Below are positions 28,914 through 37,279 of a stretch of DNA of 64,000 nucleotides, one piece after another. The DNA lies in assembly GCA_015231885.1 (NCBI GenBank), contig JADGAT010000004.1, positions 29,369 through 93,368 of the forward strand, in the 5' to 3' direction. The stretch's first letter is position 1. Every line of letters begins with the position of its first letter. Under the pieces are notes generated by a model that was given only the letters and a program-made list of their open reading frames with translations, made no database searches and was not told the origin of the DNA. The position numbers and the translations under genes were made by a program. Source of the DNA: SAR324 cluster bacterium. GTDB lineage: Bacteria; SAR324; NAC60-12.

Positions 28914-30644
28914 ATGAATCTTTCATTTTCTCAGCTGTTATGGCAGACCACAGAGTCTGAATCGAAGCCTCAACAGATTGCAAATCTATGCCGAGAAATG
29001 AAAATTTCTCCGACCTTTGCTAAAATTTTAATCAACCGCAATCTGTGTGAACCAGAAACGATCCATCAATATTTAAATCCAGCACGTCAGCAATGCCATG
29101 ATCCTTTTTTGATGCATGACATGAACAAGGCGGTCCAACGCGTTTATTCCGCCCTAAAGCGCCGTGAAAAGGTCGTTATCTATGGAGACTATGATGTTGA
29201 TGGAACGGCAGGAACCGTCATCTTGTACAGGTATCTCAAACGTATTGGGCTCCGCATCTATTATTTCATTCCCCTGCGTTTGAAAAATGGTTATGGCATG
29301 ACCGAATCGACCTTGCTGGAGCTCCATCACAAAAAAACAGATCTCATCATCACAATCGACAATGGAATCACCGCAATTGCAGAATCACGATTGTTACATC
29401 GGCTTGGGGTAGATTTAATCATTACAGACCACCACCAGACCTGTTCGGAACAACCGATTGCAGAAGCCATCTTAAATCCCCAAAAGCCCGAATGCCCTTA
29501 TCCTTTTGAGGGATTGAGCGGGACGGGAGTTGCTTTCAAATTTCTGGAAGCCTTTGATCAATTTTTAACTGAACAAGGGTATTGGGATCTATCAGGTTAT
29601 ATTCGTCCAGATTTGCAGAGAGATTTGGACTTGGTGGCTTTTGCGACAATTGCGGACCGGGTACCCTTGATTGATGAAAACCGGTATTTTGTAAGAGAAG
29701 GATTGGAAATGATCAATTCCAACCCTCGTCCCGGCTTACAAGCATTGATCAAAGAAAGTAACATCAGGGGATACATCACCCCAAACATCATCAGTTTTAA
29801 ACTGGCCCCCAAAATCAATGCTGTTGGACGATTGAGCGACCCCAACCTGGGCGTGCATCTGCTGCTCTCGCATTCACAGTCAGAAGCCAGGCAGCATGCG
29901 GTGAAGCTCATTCAGATCAATACAGAAAGGCAGCAAATCGAGTATCATGTGCTCAAATCAGCATTGTCCCTGGCAGACCGTCAACAAGATCAGGATATGA
30001 TCATCCTGGTCAATGAGAGCTGGCACTCTGGAGTGATTGGGAGTGTTGCCGCAAAAATTGCGGCACGTTTCCAAAAGCCCACAGTGATTGTAACATTGTT
30101 TGAAGACCAGCTGGCGATTGGATCTATCCGCAGTGTCGGAAATTTTGACATCTGTTCTGCGTTGCAAGACTGCAATGAGTTGCTGGACAAATTTGGCGGG
30201 CACAAAGCAGCAGCAGGTATCAGCCTACAGACAAAGCACATTGAAGTGTTTTGTAAACAATTTAGGCAAACCATCCCCTCCGGCTTTGCAAAAGCAATGG
30301 ATCATGAAGCTCTAAAAATTGAGGCCTGGGTCGGGTTACAGGATTTAAAAGATGGTCTTGTACATGAGTTGCTGCAAATGTCACCATTTGGTTCTCATAA
30401 CCCTGAACCCATATTGGGAATCAAAAAAACACGTTTAAAAGACATCACGGTTTTTGGCAACCAACATCTTAAATTTTGTGTGAATACTGCAGAGATGGAT
30501 ATGGAGGTCTTTGCCTGGGATCACTCCGATTGGCAAACCAAACTGGAAGGGCTATTGGATCTTGCTATTATTCTCCAAATGCACCATGTCTCTCACAATG
30601 CACCATTACAGTTCAAAGCCATTGATATTAAACCAACGTCATAA
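28914..30644 (+). CDS. recJ: Single-stranded-DNA exonuclease RecJ, copy 1
   Basis: RecJ degrades single-stranded DNA 5' to 3' in recombination and mismatch repair. The 576-residue protein has the DHH-family motifs in order: VIYGDYDVDGTAG (about 81-93), DLIITIDNGI, LIITDHHQTC (about 168-177), LVAFATIADRVPL and, in the DHHA1 part, WHSGVIGSVAAKIA and GGHKAAAGISL. Length matches E. coli RecJ (577). The residue after DVDG is Thr rather than the usual Ile/Val, a minor change. It lies just downstream of recC in genome order. A second recJ gene is at 39134-40816. Confidence 0.95.
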   Translation: MNLSFSQLLWQTTESESKPQQIANLCREMKISPTFAKILINRNLCEPETIHQYLNPARQQCHDPFLMHDMNKAVQRVYSALKRREKVVIYGDYDVDGTAGTVILYRYLKRIGLRIYYFIPLRLKNGYGMTESTLLELHHKKTDLIITIDNGITAIAESRLLHRLGVDLIITDHHQTCSEQPIAEAILNPQKPECPYPFEGLSGTGVAFKFLEAFDQFLTEQGYWDLSGYIRPDLQRDLDLVAFATIADRVPLIDENRYFVREGLEMINSNPRPGLQALIKESNIRGYITPNIISFKLAPKINAVGRLSDPNLGVHLLLSHSQSEARQHAVKLIQINTERQQIEYHVLKSALSLADRQQDQDMIILVNESWHSGVIGSVAAKIAARFQKPTVIVTLFEDQLAIGSIRSVGNFDICSALQDCNELLDKFGGHKAAAGISLQTKHIEVFCKQFRQTIPSGFAKAMDHEALKIEAWVGLQDLKDGLVHELLQMSPFGSHNPEPILGIKKTRLKDITVFGNQHLKFCVNTAEMDMEVFAWDHSDWQTKLEGLLDLAIILQMHHVSHNAPLQFKAIDIKPTS

Positions 30645-30653
30645 AAGGCACCA

Positions 30654-31463
30654 ATGATCGTTGAAGCAGGAATATGGATCAGCCTACTTTGTTACTTAGC
30701 AGGCTGGAGTGCCCAATTTTCTAAATTTCAAAGCACAGTAAATATCCCTGAATTGTCGGGGCTTCGTATCTTGCAGGCAGGCTGCATCATACACTTCGCC
30801 GCAATCTGCTATTTCTTTTATAAACACTCATGGCCAGAAACATTAATCTCTGATTTTCTCAACTTGATTGCCTGGATTCCAATTTTTCTCCACCTCCTCA
30901 CAAGAAAATACATCACCAGCAAAATCAGTACAACGGTCATTCCTCCTTTCTCTATTGTTCTGTTACTGATCTCCTATCTGCTGCACGCACAAAGTATTCC
31001 GACTCTTGAATTAATTCGCGAAGCCCCGCTTCTGAACCAGACCTTGTTGATCACCCATATTTCAGCACTCATTGCAGGATATGTTCTGTTTGGTTTTTCC
31101 TGCATTTCCAGCATTATTTTTCTGTACCAGGATCATCAAATCAAAACCAAACTTGTCAAGCTGCTGGTCAATCAGTTTCCATCCTTATCCACTCTGGATC
31201 AGACGAGCTATAAATCGATCATCATGGGTTTTTTTTTTCTAACCATTGGCTTGATATTAGGCATCATCCTAAGCATAGACCTGCAAAGTTCCCGCAGTAT
31301 TTTACGCTTAGGATTTTCCATCCTGATTTGGCTGCTTTACGCTTTTTTTCTAATGGAACGTTTCTTTCAGGGATACCAGCGAAGATTTTCAGCCATATGG
31401 TCGGTTATTGGTTTTTTTCTAGTTCTGATGTCGTTGATCATTGAATCCATGTATTTGGCCTAA
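30654..31463 (+). CDS. HemX/CcsA-like cytochrome c assembly membrane protein
   Basis: The 269-residue protein has about eight transmembrane helices. It matches the HemX/YpjD branch of the CcsA family in HISALIAGYVLFGFSCISSIIFLYQD and in LPSL-like FPSLSTLDQTSYKSIIMGF followed by FLTIGLILGIILS. The tryptophan-rich haem-binding WWD motif of true CcsA is not seen, as in HemX. In many genomes this gene precedes hemA; here it lies 28 kb away and 9 bases after recJ, with a good ribosome binding site (AAAGG). HemX is thought to affect glutamyl-tRNA reductase levels or haem handling; the role here is inferred. Confidence 0.78.
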   Translation: MIVEAGIWISLLCYLAGWSAQFSKFQSTVNIPELSGLRILQAGCIIHFAAICYFFYKHSWPETLISDFLNLIAWIPIFLHLLTRKYITSKISTTVIPPFSIVLLLISYLLHAQSIPTLELIREAPLLNQTLLITHISALIAGYVLFGFSCISSIIFLYQDHQIKTKLVKLLVNQFPSLSTLDQTSYKSIIMGFFFLTIGLILGIILSIDLQSSRSILRLGFSILIWLLYAFFLMERFFQGYQRRFSAIWSVIGFFLVLMSLIIESMYLA

Positions 31464-31548
31464 ACCTTTCCGAAATTAGAATACTCTATTTGAGCCAAGA
31501 CACATTGCGTCATAAGCCGAACCGTTCATTAATAATGATTCCCACTTC

Positions 31549-32700
31549 ATGACCCCACGAACAAAAAATAAACCGCTCCCTCTCTATAAAAAAGGGTTTC
31601 TGTGTATTTTTCTGATTATCGGTTCACTGGTTACTCTCACAGTGATTTTTACCGCATATGATCTGGACCGTCAAATCGCCGGTTTTTTTTATACACCTGA
31701 GGAAGAGTGGCTTTTATTGGAAAAACAGCCTTGGAAATGGCTTTACAGTTATGGAACCATCCCAGGATTATTATTTACAATAGGGGGAGTGATTGTACTT
31801 TTCTTAACTTATATCAGACCACAATTGTATTCCTGGCGCCGCTATGTAATGGTGATTGTTTTGACTTCTGTAGTGGGTGGAGGAATTATTGTCAATGGGA
31901 TTTTAAAAGACTACTGGGGGCGGACCCGACCTCGTCAAATTCAAGAATTTGGCGGACGATGGGAGTATCTCGATGTAACCCAACCCGGAATACCAGGTAA
32001 AGGAAAATCATTCCCATGCGGTCATTGCACCATTTCTTATATTTTTGTCACCTCCATTTTTCTACACAGAAAGTCCCGGTGGATATCCTGGACCGGGACC
32101 ATTACCGGGATCCTGTATGGAGGATTGATGAGTGTGGCCCGTATTGGCCAGGGAGGGCATTTCCCGACCGATACATACTGGGCACTAGGGGTGGTGCTTT
32201 TGACAGCAAGCCTGCTATACTACTTTATATTGCGTCCTCCGCATTACATAATTTATCAAACCACTCCTCCGAGCAAAAAAAAAGTGATAGGAATCAGCAC
32301 AGGTACTATCTGCCTGATTGTTGTCATGGTTTTTCTGTTTTTGACTCGTCGTCCGGTTTTTGAGGACCATCAACATGGTTTATCTCTTTATCAAGATACA
32401 AAAGAAATACAGCTGCATACCAATATTGACCGAGGGGATATTAAAATCAAATCGGATGAAGGCAAGACTCCGCACATTCGTACAATCGTCAGGGGATTTG
32501 GCTGGCCGGAAGCCTACCATGAGTTACATGTCCAAAGAATTAGCAGACAAGGAGGGCTCTTTTATATTGATTACCAACTCATTGGACATGGCTACTTTTC
32601 TGAACTAAACATGGAAATGTCACTCCACTTGCCGGAGCACCTGCACAGCCGAGTCATTCTGATGCCATCAGAAAAAACAGAGATACCACAAAAGAAATGA
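31549..32700 (+). CDS. PAP2-family membrane phosphatase with a C-terminal extension
   Basis: The 383-residue protein is a type 2 phosphatidic acid phosphatase. Motif 1 is KDYWGRTRPR (K-x6-RP), motif 2 reads FPCGHCT where most members have PSGH, and motif 3 is ARIGQGGHFPTD (R-x5-H-x3-D). About six membrane helices surround these, so the active site faces the periplasm, as in lipid A or undecaprenyl-pyrophosphate phosphatases. After the last helix (about 250-265) comes a soluble extension of about 115 residues (RGDIKIKSDEGKTPHIRTIV) of unknown fold. Substrate cannot be told from sequence. Confidence 0.87.
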   Translation: MTPRTKNKPLPLYKKGFLCIFLIIGSLVTLTVIFTAYDLDRQIAGFFYTPEEEWLLLEKQPWKWLYSYGTIPGLLFTIGGVIVLFLTYIRPQLYSWRRYVMVIVLTSVVGGGIIVNGILKDYWGRTRPRQIQEFGGRWEYLDVTQPGIPGKGKSFPCGHCTISYIFVTSIFLHRKSRWISWTGTITGILYGGLMSVARIGQGGHFPTDTYWALGVVLLTASLLYYFILRPPHYIIYQTTPPSKKKVIGISTGTICLIVVMVFLFLTRRPVFEDHQHGLSLYQDTKEIQLHTNIDRGDIKIKSDEGKTPHIRTIVRGFGWPEAYHELHVQRISRQGGLFYIDYQLIGHGYFSELNMEMSLHLPEHLHSRVILMPSEKTEIPQKK

Positions 32701-32716
32701 TATCAGGAGGGAGGCT

Positions 32717-34036
32717 CTAAAACAAAGACTGGGTCTGTTCGTGTAATTTATTTGCAAGAAGACGAGCTAGAAAAATACCATAGTGTGGATATTTTTGAAC
32801 AGCAGTCATCCATTCCAAAGCATTAATCGCAACCAGTTGTCCTTCTGTTTTGGCACGGACTGTTGCGGTACGGCGGTTTCCCAGAAGAAATGCCATTTCT
32901 CCTAAAAAAATATCCGTATTGTTCAGGGTGGTGACTACTTTTTCTCCTGACAGGATTTCAAATTCTCCACCTACAATATAGTAGAGAGAATTACTTTTAT
33001 CATTTTTCTGAAAAATAATATCCCCAGGTTTAAAATCCATCATCTGGCTATTCATGAAACCTTCCGGGACACTACGGCTTGGGTCTTCCGTGTGTATGAT
33101 CACCAATTTGACTTCATTGCCCTTGTCATTATAAGTCAGCTCTTTTACATAATTACGGGTCATGAAAACCCCTCGCCCATGGAGTTCCATAATCGCCAAT
33201 ACATCTTCGGGATCTGGCAGCGTCGAAACATCAAATCCAGGACCTTCATCATTGATAACAAAATGTGATTCTTTATCAAAAATTTCAAACTTTAACTTCA
33301 CACGTTTCGAAGCAATCGTTTCATCTTTGCACTTTTCTTCTATAAGCTGCACAATGTCTTTTCCGCTTTCCAGCCAATTGGTTTTCTCCTCATAATCAAT
33401 TTCACAATTTCCATGCTCCACGGCATTCATTAACATTTCTACCAAACTGAACTTGAGCCCGTATTTGGTCTGTATATCAATCAAATTTTGTCCATATAGG
33501 AAACTGGAAATCAATTCGGCATAACCTTCCAGCAGCAATGGTTTGTTTTCAATGGACAATGTCCCTGTACGGCCTAATTGCTGAATCATGCCGGTCTGCA
33601 ATACCAACTGCTGATTGTAGCTCAGGATATTGACAATATGGGGCAGCAATGTCCCCAGCTGAGTGTAGGTCATGACGGAAAAAATACCAGGATAGGCAGG
33701 AAGGTGTTCTGAAGATTTTCCAGACATGCCCAGAAAACGTACATTAAACAGGAGGGGGTCATTCACTATTTTTTTCACCATTCCTTCTTCTGTCATGCCG
33801 GGATCGTCGAGATCAAACAAAACAAACTGAGGGGCATCATAATAAAGGTGGTGTTCTATTCTCTCTTGATCTACTATATGATAAAACTCTAGATCCTCTT
33901 GGAATTCTGTTTTTAAGAGTTCCTGGATACTCTTGACCAGATCACTTTTTTTACAAAATACGGTAAAACTAATCATCTCTGAATAAATTTTTCTAAGTTG
34001 ACAAATAATGCAAAGTTCAATAGCCTTATCATTCAA
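32717..34036 (-). CDS. Composite regulator: receiver-like domain, histidine-kinase-type ATPase and cyclic-nucleotide-binding domain
   Basis: The 439-residue protein has three parts. Residues 20-145 look like a degenerate receiver (ISFTVFCKKSDLVK, QFVLFDLDDPG with an acidic centre, FLGMSGKS). Residues about 170-330 are an anti-sigma-factor type ATPase: LVEMLMNAVEHGN (N box), INDEGPGFDVST (G1) and LHGRGVFMTRNYV (G2). Residues about 335-439 are a cyclic-nucleotide-binding domain: FMNSQMMDFKPGDIIFQKND, YYIVGGEFEIL, FLGEMAFLLGNRRTATV. There is no histidine phosphorylation domain, so it probably acts as a serine kinase/anti-sigma-type switch controlled by a cyclic nucleotide or by a partner. It is divergent from moxR. 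The ATG at 33976 is an alternative start. Confidence 0.83.
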   Translation of the reverse strand: MNDKAIELCIICQLRKIYSEMISFTVFCKKSDLVKSIQELLKTEFQEDLEFYHIVDQERIEHHLYYDAPQFVLFDLDDPGMTEEGMVKKIVNDPLLFNVRFLGMSGKSSEHLPAYPGIFSVMTYTQLGTLLPHIVNILSYNQQLVLQTGMIQQLGRTGTLSIENKPLLLEGYAELISSFLYGQNLIDIQTKYGLKFSLVEMLMNAVEHGNCEIDYEEKTNWLESGKDIVQLIEEKCKDETIASKRVKLKFEIFDKESHFVINDEGPGFDVSTLPDPEDVLAIMELHGRGVFMTRNYVKELTYNDKGNEVKLVIIHTEDPSRSVPEGFMNSQMMDFKPGDIIFQKNDKSNSLYYIVGGEFEILSGEKVVTTLNNTDIFLGEMAFLLGNRRTATVRAKTEGQLVAINALEWMTAVQKYPHYGIFLARLLANKLHEQTQSLF

Positions 34037-34168
34037 GTCCCCGCATTCATAGAATTATCCATGATCTGTTAACTGTTTTCATCACTATAATGGAGTCTGG
34101 AAGATGTGTCAAATAGTATTCCGATTCGTTCATTGAGCAAAACGCCCTACCATCCATAGAACCCATGC

Positions 34169-35179
34169 ATGTATCCTGAAAAAACGGATTTTTCATTACA
34201 ATCCATGGAACAGCTTCATCATTCATTAATGGATTTTGCTGAAAAATTCAGACAAGAAATTGCAAAAATCATTGTAGGTCAGGAAAAAACCCTGGATTTA
34301 ATGATGGTTGCTTTACTTTGCAATGGACATGTCCTTTTGACGGGCGTACCCGGACTCGCCAAAACACTACTCATTAAGACAGCAGCCTCGCTGTTTCATC
34401 TGCATTTCAATCGTATCCAATGTACCCCGGATCTCATGCCTTCTGACATCACAGGAGTGGAGATCTTAGATGAGGCACATGGAATAGAACGCGGTTTTCG
34501 CTTTATCAAGGGACCTGTTTTTACCAACCTTCTGTTGGCAGATGAAATCAATCGCACTTCACCACGAACACAAGCAGCATTACTCCAAGCTATGCAGGAA
34601 AAGCAGGTAACGGTTGTAGGAAAAACATACTCTTTAGACCCCCCTTTTATTGTCTTTGCAACACAAAATCCGATTGACTCGGAAGGGACCTACCTCCTTC
34701 CAGAAGCACAACTTGACCGCTTTTTATTTAACATTGCAATGGATTATCCTTCTTTGAAAGAAGAAATGGAGATTGCCGCACAAACACAGCCAGCCTCTTT
34801 AACTCCAGAACCGATCCTTGCTCAAACCCGTCTGATCGAATATCAAAAACTGGTTCATGAGATGCCAATTCCTCAATATCTGGTACAATGGATTGTCACC
34901 TATGTGAGAGCCTCCCGCCCTGAGAAAGGAGCACATGACGACATCAGACGCTTTGTCGAGTGGGGAGCAGGAGTACGAGCATCACAAAACATTGTCACTG
35001 CCTCCAAGGCAAAAGCTTTATTATCTGGACATAATACTGTGGCAACAGACGATATTCTCGCAGTGCTGTATCCCATTTTACGACACCGAATCATTATCAA
35101 TTTTGTCGGAGAAGCTGAAGGATGGAACAGTGACCGGATCATTGCCTTATTACTGGAACAACATCCTTTTACTGTATGA
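34169..35179 (+). CDS. MoxR-family AAA+ ATPase
   Basis: The 336-residue protein has the MoxR set: IVGQEKTLDLMMVALLCNGH, Walker A GVPGLAKTLL, LMPSDITGVEI, Walker B LLADEINRTSPRTQAALLQAM, FATQNPIDSEGTYLLPEAQ and the sensor-2 lid domain (about 250-336). MoxR ATPases act as chaperones that mature or insert cofactors into large complexes, usually beside genes for DUF58 and von Willebrand A proteins. Neither is present here: the next gene, 82 bases downstream, encodes a protein of unknown family. Start is the ATG at 34169. Confidence 0.93.
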   Translation: MYPEKTDFSLQSMEQLHHSLMDFAEKFRQEIAKIIVGQEKTLDLMMVALLCNGHVLLTGVPGLAKTLLIKTAASLFHLHFNRIQCTPDLMPSDITGVEILDEAHGIERGFRFIKGPVFTNLLLADEINRTSPRTQAALLQAMQEKQVTVVGKTYSLDPPFIVFATQNPIDSEGTYLLPEAQLDRFLFNIAMDYPSLKEEMEIAAQTQPASLTPEPILAQTRLIEYQKLVHEMPIPQYLVQWIVTYVRASRPEKGAHDDIRRFVEWGAGVRASQNIVTASKAKALLSGHNTVATDDILAVLYPILRHRIIINFVGEAEGWNSDRIIALLLEQHPFTV

Positions 35180-35261
35180 GGTTGTCACGAATATTGCAGT
35201 ATTCCCTGCTGTGGGAAGCAATTGCCTATTCTGAAAACCAAATAATAACCGTAAACTTGAT

Positions 35262-36980
35262 GTGAGTAAACAACCGTTGACATGGATTGAGCACATTCGC
35301 TCTCTTCAAAAAAATTTACAAAACTCGCCCTCTGCCTTTGTAACACAATTCAGCCTCCGGTTAACCGAAGCAGTCGAGCAGTTTATCAAAGAACAAGCCT
35401 CCCTTCCCCTCATTTCTCATCGGGAAACATCTTCACAAAAAGCCTTTATTCACGCACTCCAACTCTATGATTCGACCAGCCTCTTAAAGCTCATCGCCAA
35501 TTATGATTCTGGTCAAGAAATACAAGCCATTGGCGGAGCAGCAATCAAAAAGACCCTTCACTCGCTTTACGTGATCCCCAACCTAGAAAACGTAGCTGTC
35601 ACACCGATGGAAAAGGATACCCTGCTTGCTTATACCAACCAGCTGAGAACTCACCTGATGCATGCGTTATCCTGCTCTGTGGAGCATTTAAGCCAGCCCA
35701 GAACAATTGAACAAATACTGAACTCATTTGCAAAAAAACAGACATTTGATGATGCATACATAAAGACTTTTTTTACAGAGCGTCTGGAACTCCTGTTTTC
35801 TTCTGCTTATCAAACATACTTGATCTTGCGAAATCGTTACTTTTTGGACTATCTTCGCGAAAAAAGTGAAAATAAAAAGCAATCAGACTGGCTTCATGAC
35901 ATGCTGGATCAAATCAAAGACGTTTCAGAAGAAGACCTGGCGGTTCGCTTGACCAGCTTGAACTTCAGGACTGTGGAATACCTGGTCCAGTTAATACGCC
36001 AAGCTTTCCCCAGTAGCAATGCGCACCAGGAGCAACATGCTCAACCCCTAATTGAAGCAGTTTGTGAAGGAGACAATTTATTTTTTGATAAAACACCGGC
36101 GTTTTCTCCGACGATCTCCTCAAAATCCATCGTTCAACTATTACGCAACATTGAAAACATTCCTGTCACCCCTCCACTTGCCAAAGAGTCAACAGAAGAT
36201 GGTACTCCGCCTTCCACACAAGCCCCCAATTACCCCCTTCAACGAAGCCCCTTTGAAGAACTATGTTTTCAATATCTGGAAGAAATCATTTACCTGGCAA
36301 ATCATACAGAATTATTAACTGACTGCAGCGCGCCCTATTTATTCCCCAAGATAGAAGAATACATTTCAGCACAAAATCAGGTCTTCGAAGAATTTTTCAA
36401 TAATGACTCGAATGTCTTAGGGGAGTTGACAAATTTCACGACGCAGCTGCTTCAAAGAACAGAATTAGAGAATCCCTTTGGTATACAAAAGGAAGAAATA
36501 GGAATCTTCACTTGGGCAGAAAGGGACTGGCATGTTACAGGAACACAGGAAAGAAATCGAGAATGGACTGTTTTACTCAAAAGCAGGCTGCCGCTTGCCA
36601 TGCCTCTGAGCTATGGATATAATGAATTCAGGATTGAAAAAGGACGAAGTTTCATTATACAATTTGGAACAACCTACTTTGACTATGATTTGCCAAAACA
36701 AAAACAGCACCGATCTTCTCTTGCAGGCTATTTTAAAGTATTGGTCCGAGGAACACAGTTAGCCCCCAATTCTGCTGTAATTTACGCAGGCAATGATCCA
36801 TTTTATAAACTAACGGACTCTCAATTACGGCAATGGCAGGGGCTCATCCTGCTTTATTTGATTGTCATACGGAACAAATATGGGATTGAGCTGCCAGAAG
36901 CGCTAAAAGACTATTTAGTGAGGAAAATTCCTCAGACTCTCACAAAAAAAAAGGTAGGAAGACGATCACTGTCTAAATAA
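35262..36980 (+). CDS. Large cytoplasmic protein of unknown family downstream of moxR
   Basis: No family was recognised. The 572-residue protein begins with GTG at 35262 and has no signal peptide or clear membrane helix. The N-terminal half is mainly helical (WIEHIRSLQKNLQN, WLHDMLDQIKDVSEEDLAVR). A proline- and threonine-rich linker (about 305-325) leads to a second half with more strand (EIGIFTWAERDWHVTGTQER, FIIQFGTTYFDYDLPKQ). The tail is very basic (KKKVGRRSLSK). Being the only gene following moxR on that strand, it may be the client or partner of the ATPase; this is inference from context. Confidence 0.7.
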   Translation: MSKQPLTWIEHIRSLQKNLQNSPSAFVTQFSLRLTEAVEQFIKEQASLPLISHRETSSQKAFIHALQLYDSTSLLKLIANYDSGQEIQAIGGAAIKKTLHSLYVIPNLENVAVTPMEKDTLLAYTNQLRTHLMHALSCSVEHLSQPRTIEQILNSFAKKQTFDDAYIKTFFTERLELLFSSAYQTYLILRNRYFLDYLREKSENKKQSDWLHDMLDQIKDVSEEDLAVRLTSLNFRTVEYLVQLIRQAFPSSNAHQEQHAQPLIEAVCEGDNLFFDKTPAFSPTISSKSIVQLLRNIENIPVTPPLAKESTEDGTPPSTQAPNYPLQRSPFEELCFQYLEEIIYLANHTELLTDCSAPYLFPKIEEYISAQNQVFEEFFNNDSNVLGELTNFTTQLLQRTELENPFGIQKEEIGIFTWAERDWHVTGTQERNREWTVLLKSRLPLAMPLSYGYNEFRIEKGRSFIIQFGTTYFDYDLPKQKQHRSSLAGYFKVLVRGTQLAPNSAVIYAGNDPFYKLTDSQLRQWQGLILLYLIVIRNKYGIELPEALKDYLVRKIPQTLTKKKVGRRSLSK

Positions 36981-37049
36981 TTGTTGAATGTTCCGTCAAT
37001 TGGGATATTTTATACAGTATAAGCAAGAAACATTTCCAAAGGCAGGGAT

Positions 37050-37274
37050 ATGACAAAACAAAACATAACTGATGAAGAATGGGGCTTTATCAAAAAACCT
37101 GTACAAACCAGGCAAGGGATCACCATCAGGAAGACATACCCTGCTAATGATCCAAAGTTAAAATCAATATTAGAAAACCCCGAAACCAGCAGTCAAGTGG
37201 TCAGTATCTTTTTTAAATACGATGACGGCCCTCCACGCACAGTGACTGAGGTAGAGCTGCTTATCCGAAATTGA
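37050..37274 (+). CDS. Small hypothetical protein
   Basis: The 74-residue protein starts at an ATG with a fair ribosome binding site (AAGGCAGGG). It is hydrophilic, with no signal peptide, membrane segment or cysteine. It contains DEEWGFIKKPVQTRQGITIRK and a C-terminal part that could be a beta-strand pair (VVSIFFKYDDGPP, TVTEVELLIRN). It lies 69 bases after the unknown gene that follows moxR, so it may belong to the same transcript. No family recognised. Confidence 0.55.
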   Translation: MTKQNITDEEWGFIKKPVQTRQGITIRKTYPANDPKLKSILENPETSSQVVSIFFKYDDGPPRTVTEVELLIRN

Positions 37275-37279
37275 ACCAA

